From assembly GCF_028288185.1 (NCBI RefSeq), contig NZ_JAQBOF010000036.1, positions 1 to 64,000 on the forward strand: a stretch of DNA of 64,000 nucleotides. The letters are read 5' to 3'. Position numbers and translations under genes: made by a program. Of this stretch, positions 42,033 through 51,258 are shown in pieces. Within the stretch, counting starts at the first letter, position 1, and each line of letters starts with the position of its first letter. This stretch comes from Mucilaginibacter sp. (GTDB lineage: Bacteria > Bacteroidota > Bacteroidia > Sphingobacteriales > Sphingobacteriaceae). The notes beneath the pieces were generated by a model. That model saw only the letters and a program-made list of their open reading frames with translations, ran no database searches and had not been told where the DNA came from.

Positions 42033-43667
42033 ATGCTAAAAGGATTTTTTAATGTCCCCACACCGCAAAACGAGCCTGTATTAAACTACGGCCCGCGCAG
42101 TTTGGAAAGGGCAGCGCTAAAACAGGCTTTGGATGAAGCCCGTGCCTATAAGATTGACATACCTATGTACATTGGCGATAAGCAGGTACATACCGGCAAA
42201 CGGATGGAGATCCGCCCGCCGCATGATCATAAACATTTACTGGCTAACTTTTTCGAGGGCGATAAAAACACCGTTGAGCAGGCTATAGATGCCGCCCTGG
42301 CCGCAAAAGCCGACTGGGAGAACATGCCCTGGGAGCAACGTGCTGCTATCTTCCTAAAAGCCGCCGAGCTGTTTGCTGGCCCATACCGCGCAAAGATCAA
42401 CGCGGCAACCATGTTGGGCCAATCTAAAAACGCGTACCAGGCCGAAATTGACGCTGCTTGCGAGCTGATAGATTTTTTGCGCTTCAACGTGCATTACATG
42501 ACCGAGATCTATGCGCAGCAACCGCCTATATCGCCAAAAGGGATCTGGAACCGTGTGGAGCAACGCCCGTTGGAAGGGTTTATATTCGCACTAACACCAT
42601 TTAACTTTACGGCTATCGCTGGTAATTTGCCGGCATCGGCAGCGATGATGGGTAACGTGGTAGTTTGGAAACCTGCCTATCCGCAGATCTACGCTGCTAA
42701 CGTATTGATGCAGGTTTTTCTGGAAGCTGGCTTGCCGCCGGGTGTTATCAACTTAATTTATGTTGACGGACCAGTTGCCGGCGATGTAATATTTAATCAC
42801 CCTGATTTTGCAGGTATCCACTTTACCGGATCGACAGCGGTATTCCAAAACATCTGGCAAACCATTGGTACCAATATCCATAAATACAAAATCTACCCAC
42901 GCATAGTTGGCGAAACGGGTGGTAAAGACTTCGTGCTTGCCCACTCAAGTGCTAATGCGGATGTAGTTAGCACCGCCCTGATCCGTGGCGCTTTTGAGTA
43001 CCAGGGACAGAAATGCTCGGCTGCTTCAAGGGCCTATATCCCGGCATCACTATGGCCCGCGGTTGAAGAGAATATGAAACGCGACCTGGCCACCATTAAA
43101 ATGGGCCCGACAGAAGATTTCGAGAACTTTGTTAACGCGGTTATCACCGAAGCATCATTTGACAAGCTGGCTAAATATATTGATGCCGCTAAAGCGGATA
43201 GTAGTGTTGAGGTGATTGCCGGTGGTAACTATGACAAAAGCCAGGGCTGGTTTATTGAACCTACGGTAATTAAAGTAACCGATCCTTTCTATGTAACCAT
43301 GTGTACAGAGCTGTTTGGCCCGGTACTAACCATCTACGTTTATGAGGATGATAAATTTGATGAGATCCTGAAGATAGTAGATAAAACATCCATCTACGCG
43401 CTAACCGGCAGCATCATATCGCAGGATCGTTATGCTATTGCTAAAGCGACACATGCGCTACGCAACGCGGCAGGCAATTTCTATGTCAATGATAAACCAA
43501 CCGGAGCGGTAGTAGGCCAACAGCCATTTGGCGGTGCCCGCGGATCAGGCACCAACGATAAAGCTGGATCAATGATCAACCTGTTACGCTGGGTATCTCC
43601 AAGAACGATCAAAGAAACTTTTGATCCGCCGAAGGATTACAGGTATCCGTTTTTGCAAAAGGATTAA
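42033..43667 (+). CDS. pruA: L-glutamate gamma-semialdehyde dehydrogenase
   Basis: This NAD-dependent enzyme oxidises glutamate semialdehyde (P5C) to glutamate in proline and arginine catabolism. The 544 residues match stand-alone PruA of the ALDH4 type, with the catalytic glutamate in IVGETGGKDFVLAHSS and cysteine in YQGQKCSAASRAYIP. The C-terminal VVGQQPFGGARGSGTNDKAG is characteristic. No proline dehydrogenase gene is adjacent. It is monocistronic, followed by a dispersed repeat. Confidence 0.95.
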   Translation: MLKGFFNVPTPQNEPVLNYGPRSLERAALKQALDEARAYKIDIPMYIGDKQVHTGKRMEIRPPHDHKHLLANFFEGDKNTVEQAIDAALAAKADWENMPWEQRAAIFLKAAELFAGPYRAKINAATMLGQSKNAYQAEIDAACELIDFLRFNVHYMTEIYAQQPPISPKGIWNRVEQRPLEGFIFALTPFNFTAIAGNLPASAAMMGNVVVWKPAYPQIYAANVLMQVFLEAGLPPGVINLIYVDGPVAGDVIFNHPDFAGIHFTGSTAVFQNIWQTIGTNIHKYKIYPRIVGETGGKDFVLAHSSANADVVSTALIRGAFEYQGQKCSAASRAYIPASLWPAVEENMKRDLATIKMGPTEDFENFVNAVITEASFDKLAKYIDAAKADSSVEVIAGGNYDKSQGWFIEPTVIKVTDPFYVTMCTELFGPVLTIYVYEDDKFDEILKIVDKTSIYALTGSIISQDRYAIAKATHALRNAAGNFYVNDKPTGAVVGQQPFGGARGSGTNDKAGSMINLLRWVSPRTIKETFDPPKDYRYPFLQKD

Positions 43668-43757
43668 CCCCTCTAATCTCCCCTGGTAGGGGAGATTTTA
43701 TATTTAGACATTGAAACTTTTTAAGCCCTCCCTTCCGGGGAGGGTTTGGTGGGCTCA
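43668..43757. repeat. Two-armed dispersed repeat between pruA and carbonic anhydrase
   Basis: The left arm CCCCTCTAATCTCCCC with GGTAGGGGAGA and the right arm AAGCCCTCCCTTCCGGGG with GGTTTGGTGGGCTC are the same unit as at 19037-19144. It separates convergent genes and may act as a terminator for both. Confidence 0.75.
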
Positions 43758-44414
43758 TTTAAACCTAAACACGCTATCCATCTTAGCGTTATCCTGCGTG
43801 CTTACTTTCATATCCGTAATTATGCCTGTTTCAATACTGTATACCCAACCATGTACAGAAAGTGGCTGGCCTTTTGCCCAGGCGTTTTGTACTATTGATG
43901 TTTTGCAGAGATTATAAACGTTCTCAACTACGTTTAATTCAACCAGGCGGTCTACACGCTTTTGGTCATCTTCTATGGCTATCAGTTCGTCTGCGTGTAT
44001 GCGGTAAACATCTTTAATGTGGCGCAGCCAATTGTCAATCAGGCCGTATTCTTTATTACTCATGGCGGCAATTACGCCACCACAACCATAATGGCCGGTT
44101 ACAATAACATGTTTCACTTGCAAAACGTTAACCGCGTAATCCAGCACAGACAGCATATTCATATCCGTATGGATAACCATATTGGCTATATTACGGTGTA
44201 CAAATATCTCGCCGGGCGCGGTATTGGTGATCTGGTTAGCGGGTACGCGGCTATCTGCGCAGCCTATCCATAAAACCGGCGGATTTTGCCCGTTAGCTAA
44301 CTTCTCAAAATACTCCGGATCAAGTGCCAGTGATTTCTCAATAAATTTCTTATTGCCCTCTAAAAGGGTTTCGTAGGTTATATGGTTGGTGTCGTGTATG
44401 GGTTTTGCGCACAT
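43755..44414 (-). CDS. Beta-carbonic anhydrase (copy 1)
   Basis: The enzyme interconverts CO2 and bicarbonate. At 219 residues it has the beta-class zinc ligands in CADSRVPANQ and HYGCGGVIAAM, with conserved IFVHRNIANM. It is closely similar along its length to the second anhydrase at 45759-46481, including the NEYGLIDNWLRHIKDVYR-type region, so the two are paralogues. It lies at the distal end of a minus-strand group with a DUF1275 membrane protein and a cupin. Confidence 0.95.
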   Translation of the reverse strand: MCAKPIHDTNHITYETLLEGNKKFIEKSLALDPEYFEKLANGQNPPVLWIGCADSRVPANQITNTAPGEIFVHRNIANMVIHTDMNMLSVLDYAVNVLQVKHVIVTGHYGCGGVIAAMSNKEYGLIDNWLRHIKDVYRIHADELIAIEDDQKRVDRLVELNVVENVYNLCKTSIVQNAWAKGQPLSVHGWVYSIETGIITDMKVSTQDNAKMDSVFRFK

Positions 44415-44443
44415 GGCGTGTTATATTTTTAAGTAGATGATAG

Positions 44444-45175
44444 TTAATTTTTGGTAAACAGGCGCGTCAGTTTATGCAAGGCTAAATCAGACACGTCATA
44501 GTATAATATAGTCAGCAATATTACCGGTACGCAGTAAAAGATGGCAAACTCATACAAATTAAAGAAGTATCCGCCAATTATCCCACCTAAAATATAAAAA
44601 CCCAGTATAGTGAACCTGATATATATTTTATTCCGCACCAGTTCGGTCTTTTCGGCATTGGGATGTACCCACTCGGCAATATCCCCGCCCAAGTCGGTAA
44701 ACAGCCCGGTTAGGTGTGATGATTTGATTAATCCGCCCGATATGGTTGACACCAAACTGTTCTGCATCCCCATTGAAAAAAGAATGGTCGCTATTACAAT
44801 TTCGCGTTCGGTTTGTGTTTCCTGGTAAAAGTTGTGTCCGTATATCGCCACAAAAAGTAAAATAACTATCTCTATAATAACGGGGATAGAATGCGCCCGA
44901 TAATAGCTCTTATCCTCCAACGACCGTACAATAAAGCTGGATAAAAACGCACCCGCAAAAAACATAAACAGCCATAGCAGGAATATTAATATCTCGTTAA
45001 AGTTTTGTTCGACAATATGTTTTGATAAGTTAGCGACATGCCCCGTAACGTTTGATGTAAAAGCCAAAAACGCCACCAAGCCTACCACGTTGGTTATGCC
45101 CGATACCATCGCGGTGGACGATGCAAGCATTAAATTTTCGCGAAGTGTGCGGTCACCTTTTGATTGTCTTAGCAT
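44444..45175 (-). CDS. DUF1275 (YoaK-like) membrane protein
   Basis: The 243-residue protein has about six transmembrane helices and the DUF1275 pattern (SGITNVVGLVAFLAFTSNVT, then GHVANLSKHIVEQ, and a MGMQNSLVSTISG loop). The family is of unknown function. It lies 6 bases downstream of a cupin gene and 29 upstream of the first carbonic anhydrase, so all three are probably one transcript. Confidence 0.9.
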   Translation of the reverse strand: MLRQSKGDRTLRENLMLASSTAMVSGITNVVGLVAFLAFTSNVTGHVANLSKHIVEQNFNEILIFLLWLFMFFAGAFLSSFIVRSLEDKSYYRAHSIPVIIEIVILLFVAIYGHNFYQETQTEREIVIATILFSMGMQNSLVSTISGGLIKSSHLTGLFTDLGGDIAEWVHPNAEKTELVRNKIYIRFTILGFYILGGIIGGYFFNLYEFAIFYCVPVILLTILYYDVSDLALHKLTRLFTKN

Positions 45176-45181
45176 GTTGGA

Positions 45182-45613
45182 TTATCCTTTGGATGGTATT
45201 AATCCGTGCCTGTTCATTATTTCGCTAATCACTGCCGGATCAGGCGGGACACCGGGTTTAATAGCATTACCGATCTCACGAAAATATGCGGGACCGATAG
45301 ATGCCGGTGTTAGCACACACAAAGCTTTTGCGTTTGCAGTGCTTTTATTATCATGATGGTGTATTATTCCTCTTGGTATAAAACAATGATCGCCGGGTCG
45401 TATGGTAACGTTTTTACCATCAACAATGGATGACAATTCGCCTTCCAATCCATACAGTGCTTCATCAACATCCACATGGTAATGTGCTACCGGCACTTTG
45501 GCTCCCGCGGGGATGGTAAGCTCAAACATCACCATTTGGTTATTGGTGTCATCGCCGTCTAATAAAAAATCCAGTTCTAGCTGGCCTATCCGTATTAATT
45601 CTTTTGAGGGCAT
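45182..45613 (-). CDS. Single-domain cupin protein
   Basis: The 143-residue protein is a conserved small beta-barrel of the cupin superfamily. The metal-site motif HYHVDVDEALYGLEGE and the second motif PGDHCFIPRGIIHHHD are intact, so it likely binds a metal. Substrate and role are unknown. It starts the three-gene group cupin, DUF1275, carbonic anhydrase. Confidence 0.88.
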   Translation of the reverse strand: MPSKELIRIGQLELDFLLDGDDTNNQMVMFELTIPAGAKVPVAHYHVDVDEALYGLEGELSSIVDGKNVTIRPGDHCFIPRGIIHHHDNKSTANAKALCVLTPASIGPAYFREIGNAIKPGVPPDPAVISEIMNRHGLIPSKG

Positions 45614-45695
45614 GGCAATAAATCTTAAGGTTGATAAACGTTATAAATATCGACATTGTCGCGCAATTTATCTTTTAATATTAATACTATGTTTC

Positions 45696-45733
45696 CAAAA
45701 AAAAATCCCGGCCTGCAATTGCAGCACCGGGAT
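45696..45733 (-). terminator. Terminator after the second carbonic anhydrase
   Basis: On the minus strand ATCCCGGTGCTGCAATTGC folds back through GCAGGCCGGGAT and ends in nine Ts. This strong intrinsic terminator separates the SulP-carbonic anhydrase unit from the cupin unit. Confidence 0.92.
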
Positions 45734-45758
45734 CACTTCACCCTAAACTAACTTATCT

Positions 45759-46481
45759 TTATATGTGCGCGGCCATAGCCTCCAGTTCCATTTCATACAC
45801 ATAACCCAGGTTTTGCGAGTCGTGGTTAGACACTTTAAGGTCCTTCACCAGTCCTGTGTTAATATCAACTATCCAGCCATGCACTTCCAGGTCCTGGCGT
45901 TCTTTCCAGGCGTTTTGTATAATGGTTGTTTTACATAAATTGTATGCCTGCTCCACAACATTTAACTCCACCAGACGGTTAATTTTGGTTTCCTTATCGG
46001 TTATTCGGTCAAGCTCATGGCTATGCAGACGATACACATCTTTAATATGCCTTAACCAGTTATCTATCAACCCATATTGTTTATTACTTAACGCGGCAGC
46101 CACGCCACCACAGTTATAATGGCCTGCAACAATAACATGCTTTACCTTTAATACGTTAACCGCGTAATCCAGCACGCTTAGCATATTCATATCCGAGTGA
46201 TTGCAAACGTTAGCTATGTTACGGTGCACAAATATTTCGCCGGGCTTGGTATTTGTAACTTGGTTGGCAGGTACACGGCTGTCTGAACAACCTATCCACA
46301 ATACTTCGGGGCTTTGCCCTTTAGATAACTCTTTGAAATAATTAGGATCTTCTTTAAGGCGGGCATCCACCCATTCGCGGTTACCTGATAGTAAAGCTTG
46401 GTAGCTTTCTGTTTGGCTAAGCTGTACTTTAATTGGTTTGGCAGTAGGTATAATATCGTTTTTTTGATTTTCAGTCTTCAT
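45759..46481 (-). CDS. Beta-carbonic anhydrase (copy 2)
   Basis: A 240-residue paralogue of the anhydrase at 43755-44414. Zinc ligands lie in CSDSRVPANQVTN and HYNCGGVAAAL. It has a 20-residue N-terminal extension (MKTENQKNDIIPTAKPIKVQ) without a recognisable signal. It starts 6 bases after the SulP transporter gene stop, so the two are co-transcribed; such pairs are known in bicarbonate uptake. A strong terminator follows. Confidence 0.95.
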   Translation of the reverse strand: MKTENQKNDIIPTAKPIKVQLSQTESYQALLSGNREWVDARLKEDPNYFKELSKGQSPEVLWIGCSDSRVPANQVTNTKPGEIFVHRNIANVCNHSDMNMLSVLDYAVNVLKVKHVIVAGHYNCGGVAAALSNKQYGLIDNWLRHIKDVYRLHSHELDRITDKETKINRLVELNVVEQAYNLCKTTIIQNAWKERQDLEVHGWIVDINTGLVKDLKVSNHDSQNLGYVYEMELEAMAAHI

Positions 46482-46487
46482 GATCTT

Positions 46488-48092
46488 TTAATTAGGATTG
46501 TTAATTAATTCTTTCAGTTTAGGCACATCGTAGCGGTCTTTAATGGCAACCAGTTGTACAATAATGGCCTTGGTGTAAGCATTGTGCTTAAAATTGTGGA
46601 TGATCTCCAGTACGTCCGGGTCAATATACCGGGAGTTGGTGCCGTCAATTATCACCTCAGTTTCTTTTGGCAAACTTGTCAGCTTGATCTGTATAGCCGC
46701 TTTGTTTAAAAAAGAAACCTCTTCGGCCAGTTTTATGCGGATGACTTTGCGGTTGGTATTATCCTCTATATGATAGAAATATGGATTACGCATATTGGTG
46801 CGCAGTATGTAAAACACACCTACCAGCATACCAATGCCCACGCCGATTAACAAATCGGTTAAAACAACGGCAGCAATAGTTACCACAAAAGGAATAAATT
46901 GCGATAACCCCTGGTGCCACATGTGCTTAAACAAGCTTATTCGCGCCAGCTTATAACCGGTAACCAATAATATTGCAGCCAAGCATGACAGCGGGATATA
47001 ATTGATCAGCGCCGGGATAAATAACAGCGATAATAACAACAATACCCCATGTATAATGGTACTCATTTTAGTACGTGCGCCGGCGTTAACATTGGCTGAT
47101 GAACGTACAATAACCGCTGTCATGGGTAAGCCGCCAAGCAAACCGCTTATTATATTACCAGCCCCCTGTGCAACCAGTTCGCGATTGGTTGGTGAGATCC
47201 GTTTGATCGGGTCTATCTTATCGGCAGCCTCCAAACTTAAAAGCGTTTCTAAACTGGCGACAACGGCAATGGTGATGGCGGTTATCCAAACCTCCTTATT
47301 GCCTATCGCCGAAAAGTTAGGCGATTTAAACAAGCCAAAAAACTCGCTTGCGTTAGCTACTACCGGGATGCTTACCAACTGCTTTCCTTTAAGTGCAAGC
47401 TCCGTCCCGCCAAATATCAGGCTTAAAATAACCCCTGATAGCACCACTAATAACGGTGCGGGCACAATAGCCAGTTTTTTAAATCGCGGCCAATAGATCA
47501 TCAGCGCAAGCGAAACAACACTTATAATTACCGCGCCATAGCTTATCCTGGATAATGCACGAGTAATGCCCGAAAAGGTATTGTGATCATCTACCTGGCT
47601 AAACCTTTCATCGCCCTCAAAATCGGCATCATAACCAACCGCATGCGGGAATTGTTTCATGATGAGAATGATACCGATAGCGGCCAGCATCCCCTCTATT
47701 ACTGCCGATGGGAAGTAGTTGGCAATGGTGCCGGCTTTAATAATACCTAAGGCTATTTGTATAACACCGGCTAATAATACGGCCAATAAAAACGTTTCGA
47801 ACGAGCCTAGCCCGGTAATGGCATTTAACACGATAACGGTTAAGCCTGCGGCCGGCCCGGCAACGCTTAGTTGCGATCCGCTTAAAGTACCAACTACTAC
47901 ACCGCCAATAATACCAGTTAAAATACCGGAAAACAAAGGCGCGCCTGATGCTAACGCGATACCCAGGCATAGCGGCAGGGCCACTAAAAAAACAACAACA
48001 CTTGAAGGAATATCTTTTTTAAGATTTTTTGGCAAAAAATATTTACCGAGATTAAGACTGCCCATAGCTGTCCCATCTTGCTTTGAATACAT
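46488..48092 (-). CDS. SulP family anion transporter
   Basis: The 534-residue membrane protein belongs to SulP/SLC26, which transports sulfate or bicarbonate. About twelve transmembrane segments (starting IPSSVVVFLVALPLCLGIAL) are followed by a shortened STAS-like domain (about 440-534, VSFLNKAAIQIKLTSLPKET). Coupling to a carbonic anhydrase immediately downstream favours bicarbonate, but this is inferred from context. The gene is preceded by a small hypothetical gene in the same orientation. Confidence 0.92.
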   Translation of the reverse strand: MYSKQDGTAMGSLNLGKYFLPKNLKKDIPSSVVVFLVALPLCLGIALASGAPLFSGILTGIIGGVVVGTLSGSQLSVAGPAAGLTVIVLNAITGLGSFETFLLAVLLAGVIQIALGIIKAGTIANYFPSAVIEGMLAAIGIILIMKQFPHAVGYDADFEGDERFSQVDDHNTFSGITRALSRISYGAVIISVVSLALMIYWPRFKKLAIVPAPLLVVLSGVILSLIFGGTELALKGKQLVSIPVVANASEFFGLFKSPNFSAIGNKEVWITAITIAVVASLETLLSLEAADKIDPIKRISPTNRELVAQGAGNIISGLLGGLPMTAVIVRSSANVNAGARTKMSTIIHGVLLLLSLLFIPALINYIPLSCLAAILLVTGYKLARISLFKHMWHQGLSQFIPFVVTIAAVVLTDLLIGVGIGMLVGVFYILRTNMRNPYFYHIEDNTNRKVIRIKLAEEVSFLNKAAIQIKLTSLPKETEVIIDGTNSRYIDPDVLEIIHNFKHNAYTKAIIVQLVAIKDRYDVPKLKELINNPN

Positions 48093-48161
48093 ATAGAATG
48101 ATTTGAATTAAAAATTTAAATGAATAGCAATCCATCCCGGAGCAAGGCCCGGGTTATTCAT

Positions 48162-48461
48162 TTAAACGTTTGGAGGGGGCGTGGGTACCACAGGGTGGTA
48201 AAGTTGAATAAGCAACGAATGCTCCAAATTATGCAGATAATTTGTTTCAACTAAATAAGGATCGTAGTGAAAAAAAGTAAACAGGTGTTCATCAAAGTTC
48301 TTTTTCTCTTTGAAAGCATCTTTATCAGGCTTTTCTTTTTCGTCCTTGCTTTCATGCTCTAACTGCATAATAACCGCACGGGCGGTATCACTATCTAAAA
48401 ACGAAAATAAAGGCATCAGCGATATGGACATCTTTACAACAAAGACGAACATAAAAAGCAT
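48162..48461 (-). CDS. Small hypothetical secreted or membrane protein
   Basis: I do not recognise this protein. It has 99 residues from the ATG at 48461: a hydrophobic N-terminus (MLFMFVFVVKMSISLMPLFS), a charged stretch rich in Lys, Asp and Glu (HESKDEKEKPDKDAFKEKK), and a short aromatic C-terminal part ending PVVPTPPPNV. A GTG at 48491 would add ten residues, but it lies at the expected transcription start of the upstream box, so the ATG is preferred. It precedes the SulP and carbonic anhydrase genes by 70 bases and may belong to their transcript. Confidence 0.6.
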   Translation of the reverse strand: MLFMFVFVVKMSISLMPLFSFLDSDTARAVIMQLEHESKDEKEKPDKDAFKEKKNFDEHLFTFFHYDPYLVETNYLHNLEHSLLIQLYHPVVPTPPPNV

Positions 48462-48496
48462 ACCTATTATTTTTTTGTTCTTAGTGTTCACTGGCG

Positions 48497-48504
48497 CAAA
48501 TATA
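48497..48504 (-). promoter_or_regulatory. -7 box upstream of the hypothetical gene and SulP unit
   Basis: The minus strand reads TATATTTG, an exact TAnnTTTG. A transcript would start near 48490, giving about 30 bases of leader to the ATG at 48461. The divergent carboxylase gene starts 90 bases away. Confidence 0.55.
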
Positions 48505-48592
48505 TTGATCTTATAGCTTGTGTTACAACTTTAGTAAACGGCTTTTGTTCAATTTAATTGTTAATTTTAAAATCTTACACTATAATTATATT

Positions 48593-50134
48593 GTGAATAA
48601 TAAAATAAAGCAACTAAAACATAAACGCGAACAGGCTTTGGCCGGTGGCGGCGTGGCCCGCGTTGAAAGTCAGCATAAAAAAGGAAAACTTACCGCGCGT
48701 GAACGGTTACATTTTTTAATGGACGAAGGCTCGTTTCAGGAAATAGGCATGATGGTTACCCATCGGTCTACCGATTTTGGAATGGAGAAAGAAAAATATC
48801 CCGGCGATGGTGTGGTTACGGGGTATGGCACAGTTAATGGCCGGCTGATATACGTGTATTCGCAGGATTTTACCGTTTTCGGTGGCTCGCTGTCTGAAAC
48901 TCATGCCGAAAAGATCTGCAAGATCATGGAGTTGGCTATTAAAAATGGTGCGCCGGTTGTTGGGCTGAATGATTCGGGCGGTGCCCGGATTCAGGAAGGT
49001 GTAGTATCACTGGGTGGTTATGCCGATATATTTTACCGCAATACCATGGCATCAGGTGTAGTGCCGCAGATCTCGGCTATAATGGGCCCTTGCGCGGGTG
49101 GCGCGGTTTATTCGCCTGCCATTACCGATTTTATTTTGATGGTAGAGCATACCTCGTACATGTTTGTAACCGGCCCCAATGTGGTAAAAACGGTTACGCA
49201 TGAGATAGTTACTTCCGAAGAATTAGGCGGTGCAAATACGCACGCTAGTAAATCGGGCGTTACGCATTTTGCCTGCGCTAACGAGATAGAGGCTATCAAC
49301 CATATTAAAAAACTGCTAAGCTATATGCCGCAAAACTGCGAGGATAAAGCACCGGCTCTACCTTACGACCCAACAAACGAGTTACGCCCCGAACTAAACA
49401 ATATACTACCCGAAGCGGCCTTGCAACCTTATGATGTGCGCGAGGTGATTACCCACGTAATTGATACCGATTCGTTTTTAGAGGTTCATAAAGATTTTGC
49501 CGAAAATATTGTAGTCGGCTTCGCTCGATTGGCAGGCCGCAGCATAGGTATTGTAGCCAATCAGCCCGGCTTTTTGGCGGGGGTTTTAGACAGGCATGCA
49601 TCAACCAAGGCCGCACGCTTTGTACGTTTTTGCGATAGTTTTAATATCCCATTGTTAGTACTGGAAGATGTACCGGGCTTTTTACCGGGCACCGACCAGG
49701 AATGGAACGCCATTATTACCAACGGCGCTAAATTGCTGTATGCATTTTGCGAGGCTACAGTGCCGCGCATTACGGTTATTACCCGTAAGGCCTATGGCGG
49801 CGCTTATGATGTAATGAACTCTAAACATATTGGTGCCGATATGAACTTCGCCTGGCCGTCGGCAGAGATAGCGGTTATGGGTGCCAAAGGCGCCGCCGAG
49901 ATAATATTTAAACGAGAGATCAGCTCGGCAACCAACCCGGAAGCTAAATGGAAAGAGAAAGAACAGCTCTATTCGGAAACCTTTGCCAACCCCTACCGCG
50001 CCGCCGAGCGTGGCTTTATAGATGAGGTAATAGAGCCATCAGAAACAAGGCTAAAACTCATCTATGCATTCAAGATGCTGGAGAATAAAATGGTTAATAA
50101 TCCGAAGAAAAAGCATGGGAATATACCGCTATAA
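48593..50134 (+). CDS. Acyl-CoA carboxylase carboxyltransferase subunit
   Basis: The 513-residue protein is the biotin-dependent carboxyltransferase of the propionyl/methylmalonyl/acetyl-CoA carboxylase group. The oxyanion motifs GGSLSETHAEKICKIMELAI, then NDSGGARIQEGV and GPCAGGAVYSPAITDF are present, followed by the second half (GFLAGVLDRHASTKAARFVR and VITRKAYGGAYDVMNSK). I chose a GTG start at 48593 (MNNKIKQLKHKREQ), because the upstream 25 residues of the frame are AT-rich and unlike the family. No biotin carboxylase gene is adjacent, so substrate cannot be fixed. Confidence 0.93.
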   Translation: MNNKIKQLKHKREQALAGGGVARVESQHKKGKLTARERLHFLMDEGSFQEIGMMVTHRSTDFGMEKEKYPGDGVVTGYGTVNGRLIYVYSQDFTVFGGSLSETHAEKICKIMELAIKNGAPVVGLNDSGGARIQEGVVSLGGYADIFYRNTMASGVVPQISAIMGPCAGGAVYSPAITDFILMVEHTSYMFVTGPNVVKTVTHEIVTSEELGGANTHASKSGVTHFACANEIEAINHIKKLLSYMPQNCEDKAPALPYDPTNELRPELNNILPEAALQPYDVREVITHVIDTDSFLEVHKDFAENIVVGFARLAGRSIGIVANQPGFLAGVLDRHASTKAARFVRFCDSFNIPLLVLEDVPGFLPGTDQEWNAIITNGAKLLYAFCEATVPRITVITRKAYGGAYDVMNSKHIGADMNFAWPSAEIAVMGAKGAAEIIFKREISSATNPEAKWKEKEQLYSETFANPYRAAERGFIDEVIEPSETRLKLIYAFKMLENKMVNNPKKKHGNIPL

Positions 50135-50170
50135 GGGAATTCAAATATTAATATTGTTAAAAAATAGTTT

Positions 50171-51130
50171 ATGACCATAAAAGAAGCCATTATAAAAAGT
50201 CTTGAAGATATAAATGGAGTTACTAATTACTTAGCGGTTCTTGATAATATTATAAACAAAAAATATTACGATTTTAAAGAGGCAAAAACGCCTCCGGCAA
50301 CTATATCGGCTTTACTAGGGGATTTTATTCGCACAGGGGATACCAGAGTGAAAAGGATAAGACAAACTGGAGGAACATATTCTTATTATTTAACAAAAAA
50401 TGAAAACAATCTTGATCTGATATCATTAACTAACCCTACTTTACAAGTTGAAAATAAAAAAGTTAAGGCAACAGGATATGACGAAAGACATTTACATAAA
50501 TTATTAAGCAGCTATTTAAAAAACACAGAAATCTATTCAAAAACTATATTTCATGAACAATCCTTAAATAGTAAAGATAATCACCAAAAATGGGTGCACC
50601 CCGATATGGTCGGTATTCGATTTTTGAACTTACAAACAAGAGCTAGTCAAACATTTTTAAAAGCAATTAATAGAGTTGACACATTTAAGATTTCATCTTT
50701 TGAGATTAAGAAGGAAATCAATTCTGATTACGAATTAAAGAAATCATTCTTTCAGGCTGTTTCAAATTCAAGTTGGGCTAATTACGGATATTTAGTTGCA
50801 TTTGAAATCAGCGATACATTAACAGAAGAAATGGAACGTTTAAATCAGTCGTTTGGGATTGGAATTATCGAGTTAAAAGCCAATCCCTATGAAAGCAAAA
50901 TATTATTTCCTCCAAAGTATAGGGATCTTGATTTTAAAACCATTGATAAACTCTGTAAGATCAATAAAGAATTCGAGAGTTTTATTGAACAAACCGAAAA
51001 GCTGCTAACAGCTAATGAAAAATACGTTAAAGCTACCGAGAAAGAATTAAATGAGTTCTGTGATTCTTATTTTAACACCGACACAGAGTTTGAAAAGTAC
51101 TGTATAGAAAAAAACATCCCAACAGAATAG
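50171..51130 (+). CDS. HARE-HTH protein with PD-(D/E)xK nuclease-like domain
   Basis: The 319-residue protein has an N-terminal HARE-type winged helix (about 1-75, ATISALLGDFIRTGDTRVKR), a domain linked to restriction and chromatin proteins. The middle resembles a PD-(D/E)xK nuclease core: HPDMVGIRF, then SSFEIKKEINSDYELKKSFF, and further SSWANYGYLVAFEI. A C-terminal helical tail follows. It is much more AT-rich than its neighbours (15 G/C of 60 at 50401-50460 against 33 of 60 at 49741-49800), suggesting transfer. No methyltransferase is nearby. Nuclease activity is inferred from motif shape only. Confidence 0.7.
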   Translation: MTIKEAIIKSLEDINGVTNYLAVLDNIINKKYYDFKEAKTPPATISALLGDFIRTGDTRVKRIRQTGGTYSYYLTKNENNLDLISLTNPTLQVENKKVKATGYDERHLHKLLSSYLKNTEIYSKTIFHEQSLNSKDNHQKWVHPDMVGIRFLNLQTRASQTFLKAINRVDTFKISSFEIKKEINSDYELKKSFFQAVSNSSWANYGYLVAFEISDTLTEEMERLNQSFGIGIIELKANPYESKILFPPKYRDLDFKTIDKLCKINKEFESFIEQTEKLLTANEKYVKATEKELNEFCDSYFNTDTEFEKYCIEKNIPTE

Positions 51131-51169
51131 ACTTGATCTAAAATATGTACCAATTCAAAGCCGAGCCTT

Positions 51170-51202
51170 GTGCGATTCCCTCCCGTGGGGAGGGAATCGC
51201 AC
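51170..51202. repeat. Strong hairpin after the HARE-HTH gene
   Basis: A perfect 15 bp stem (51170-51184 with 51188-51202) has a 3-base loop. It contains CGATTCCCTCC and lacks a T tract. A similar fragment TGTGATTCCCTCC appears near 60121-60136. It is a dispersed palindrome that may also stop transcription. Confidence 0.65.
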
Positions 51203-51258
51203 GAGGCCTTGCTTGCATTAATCCAAATATTCCTACTAAATAATTGCCCTTGTATAAA

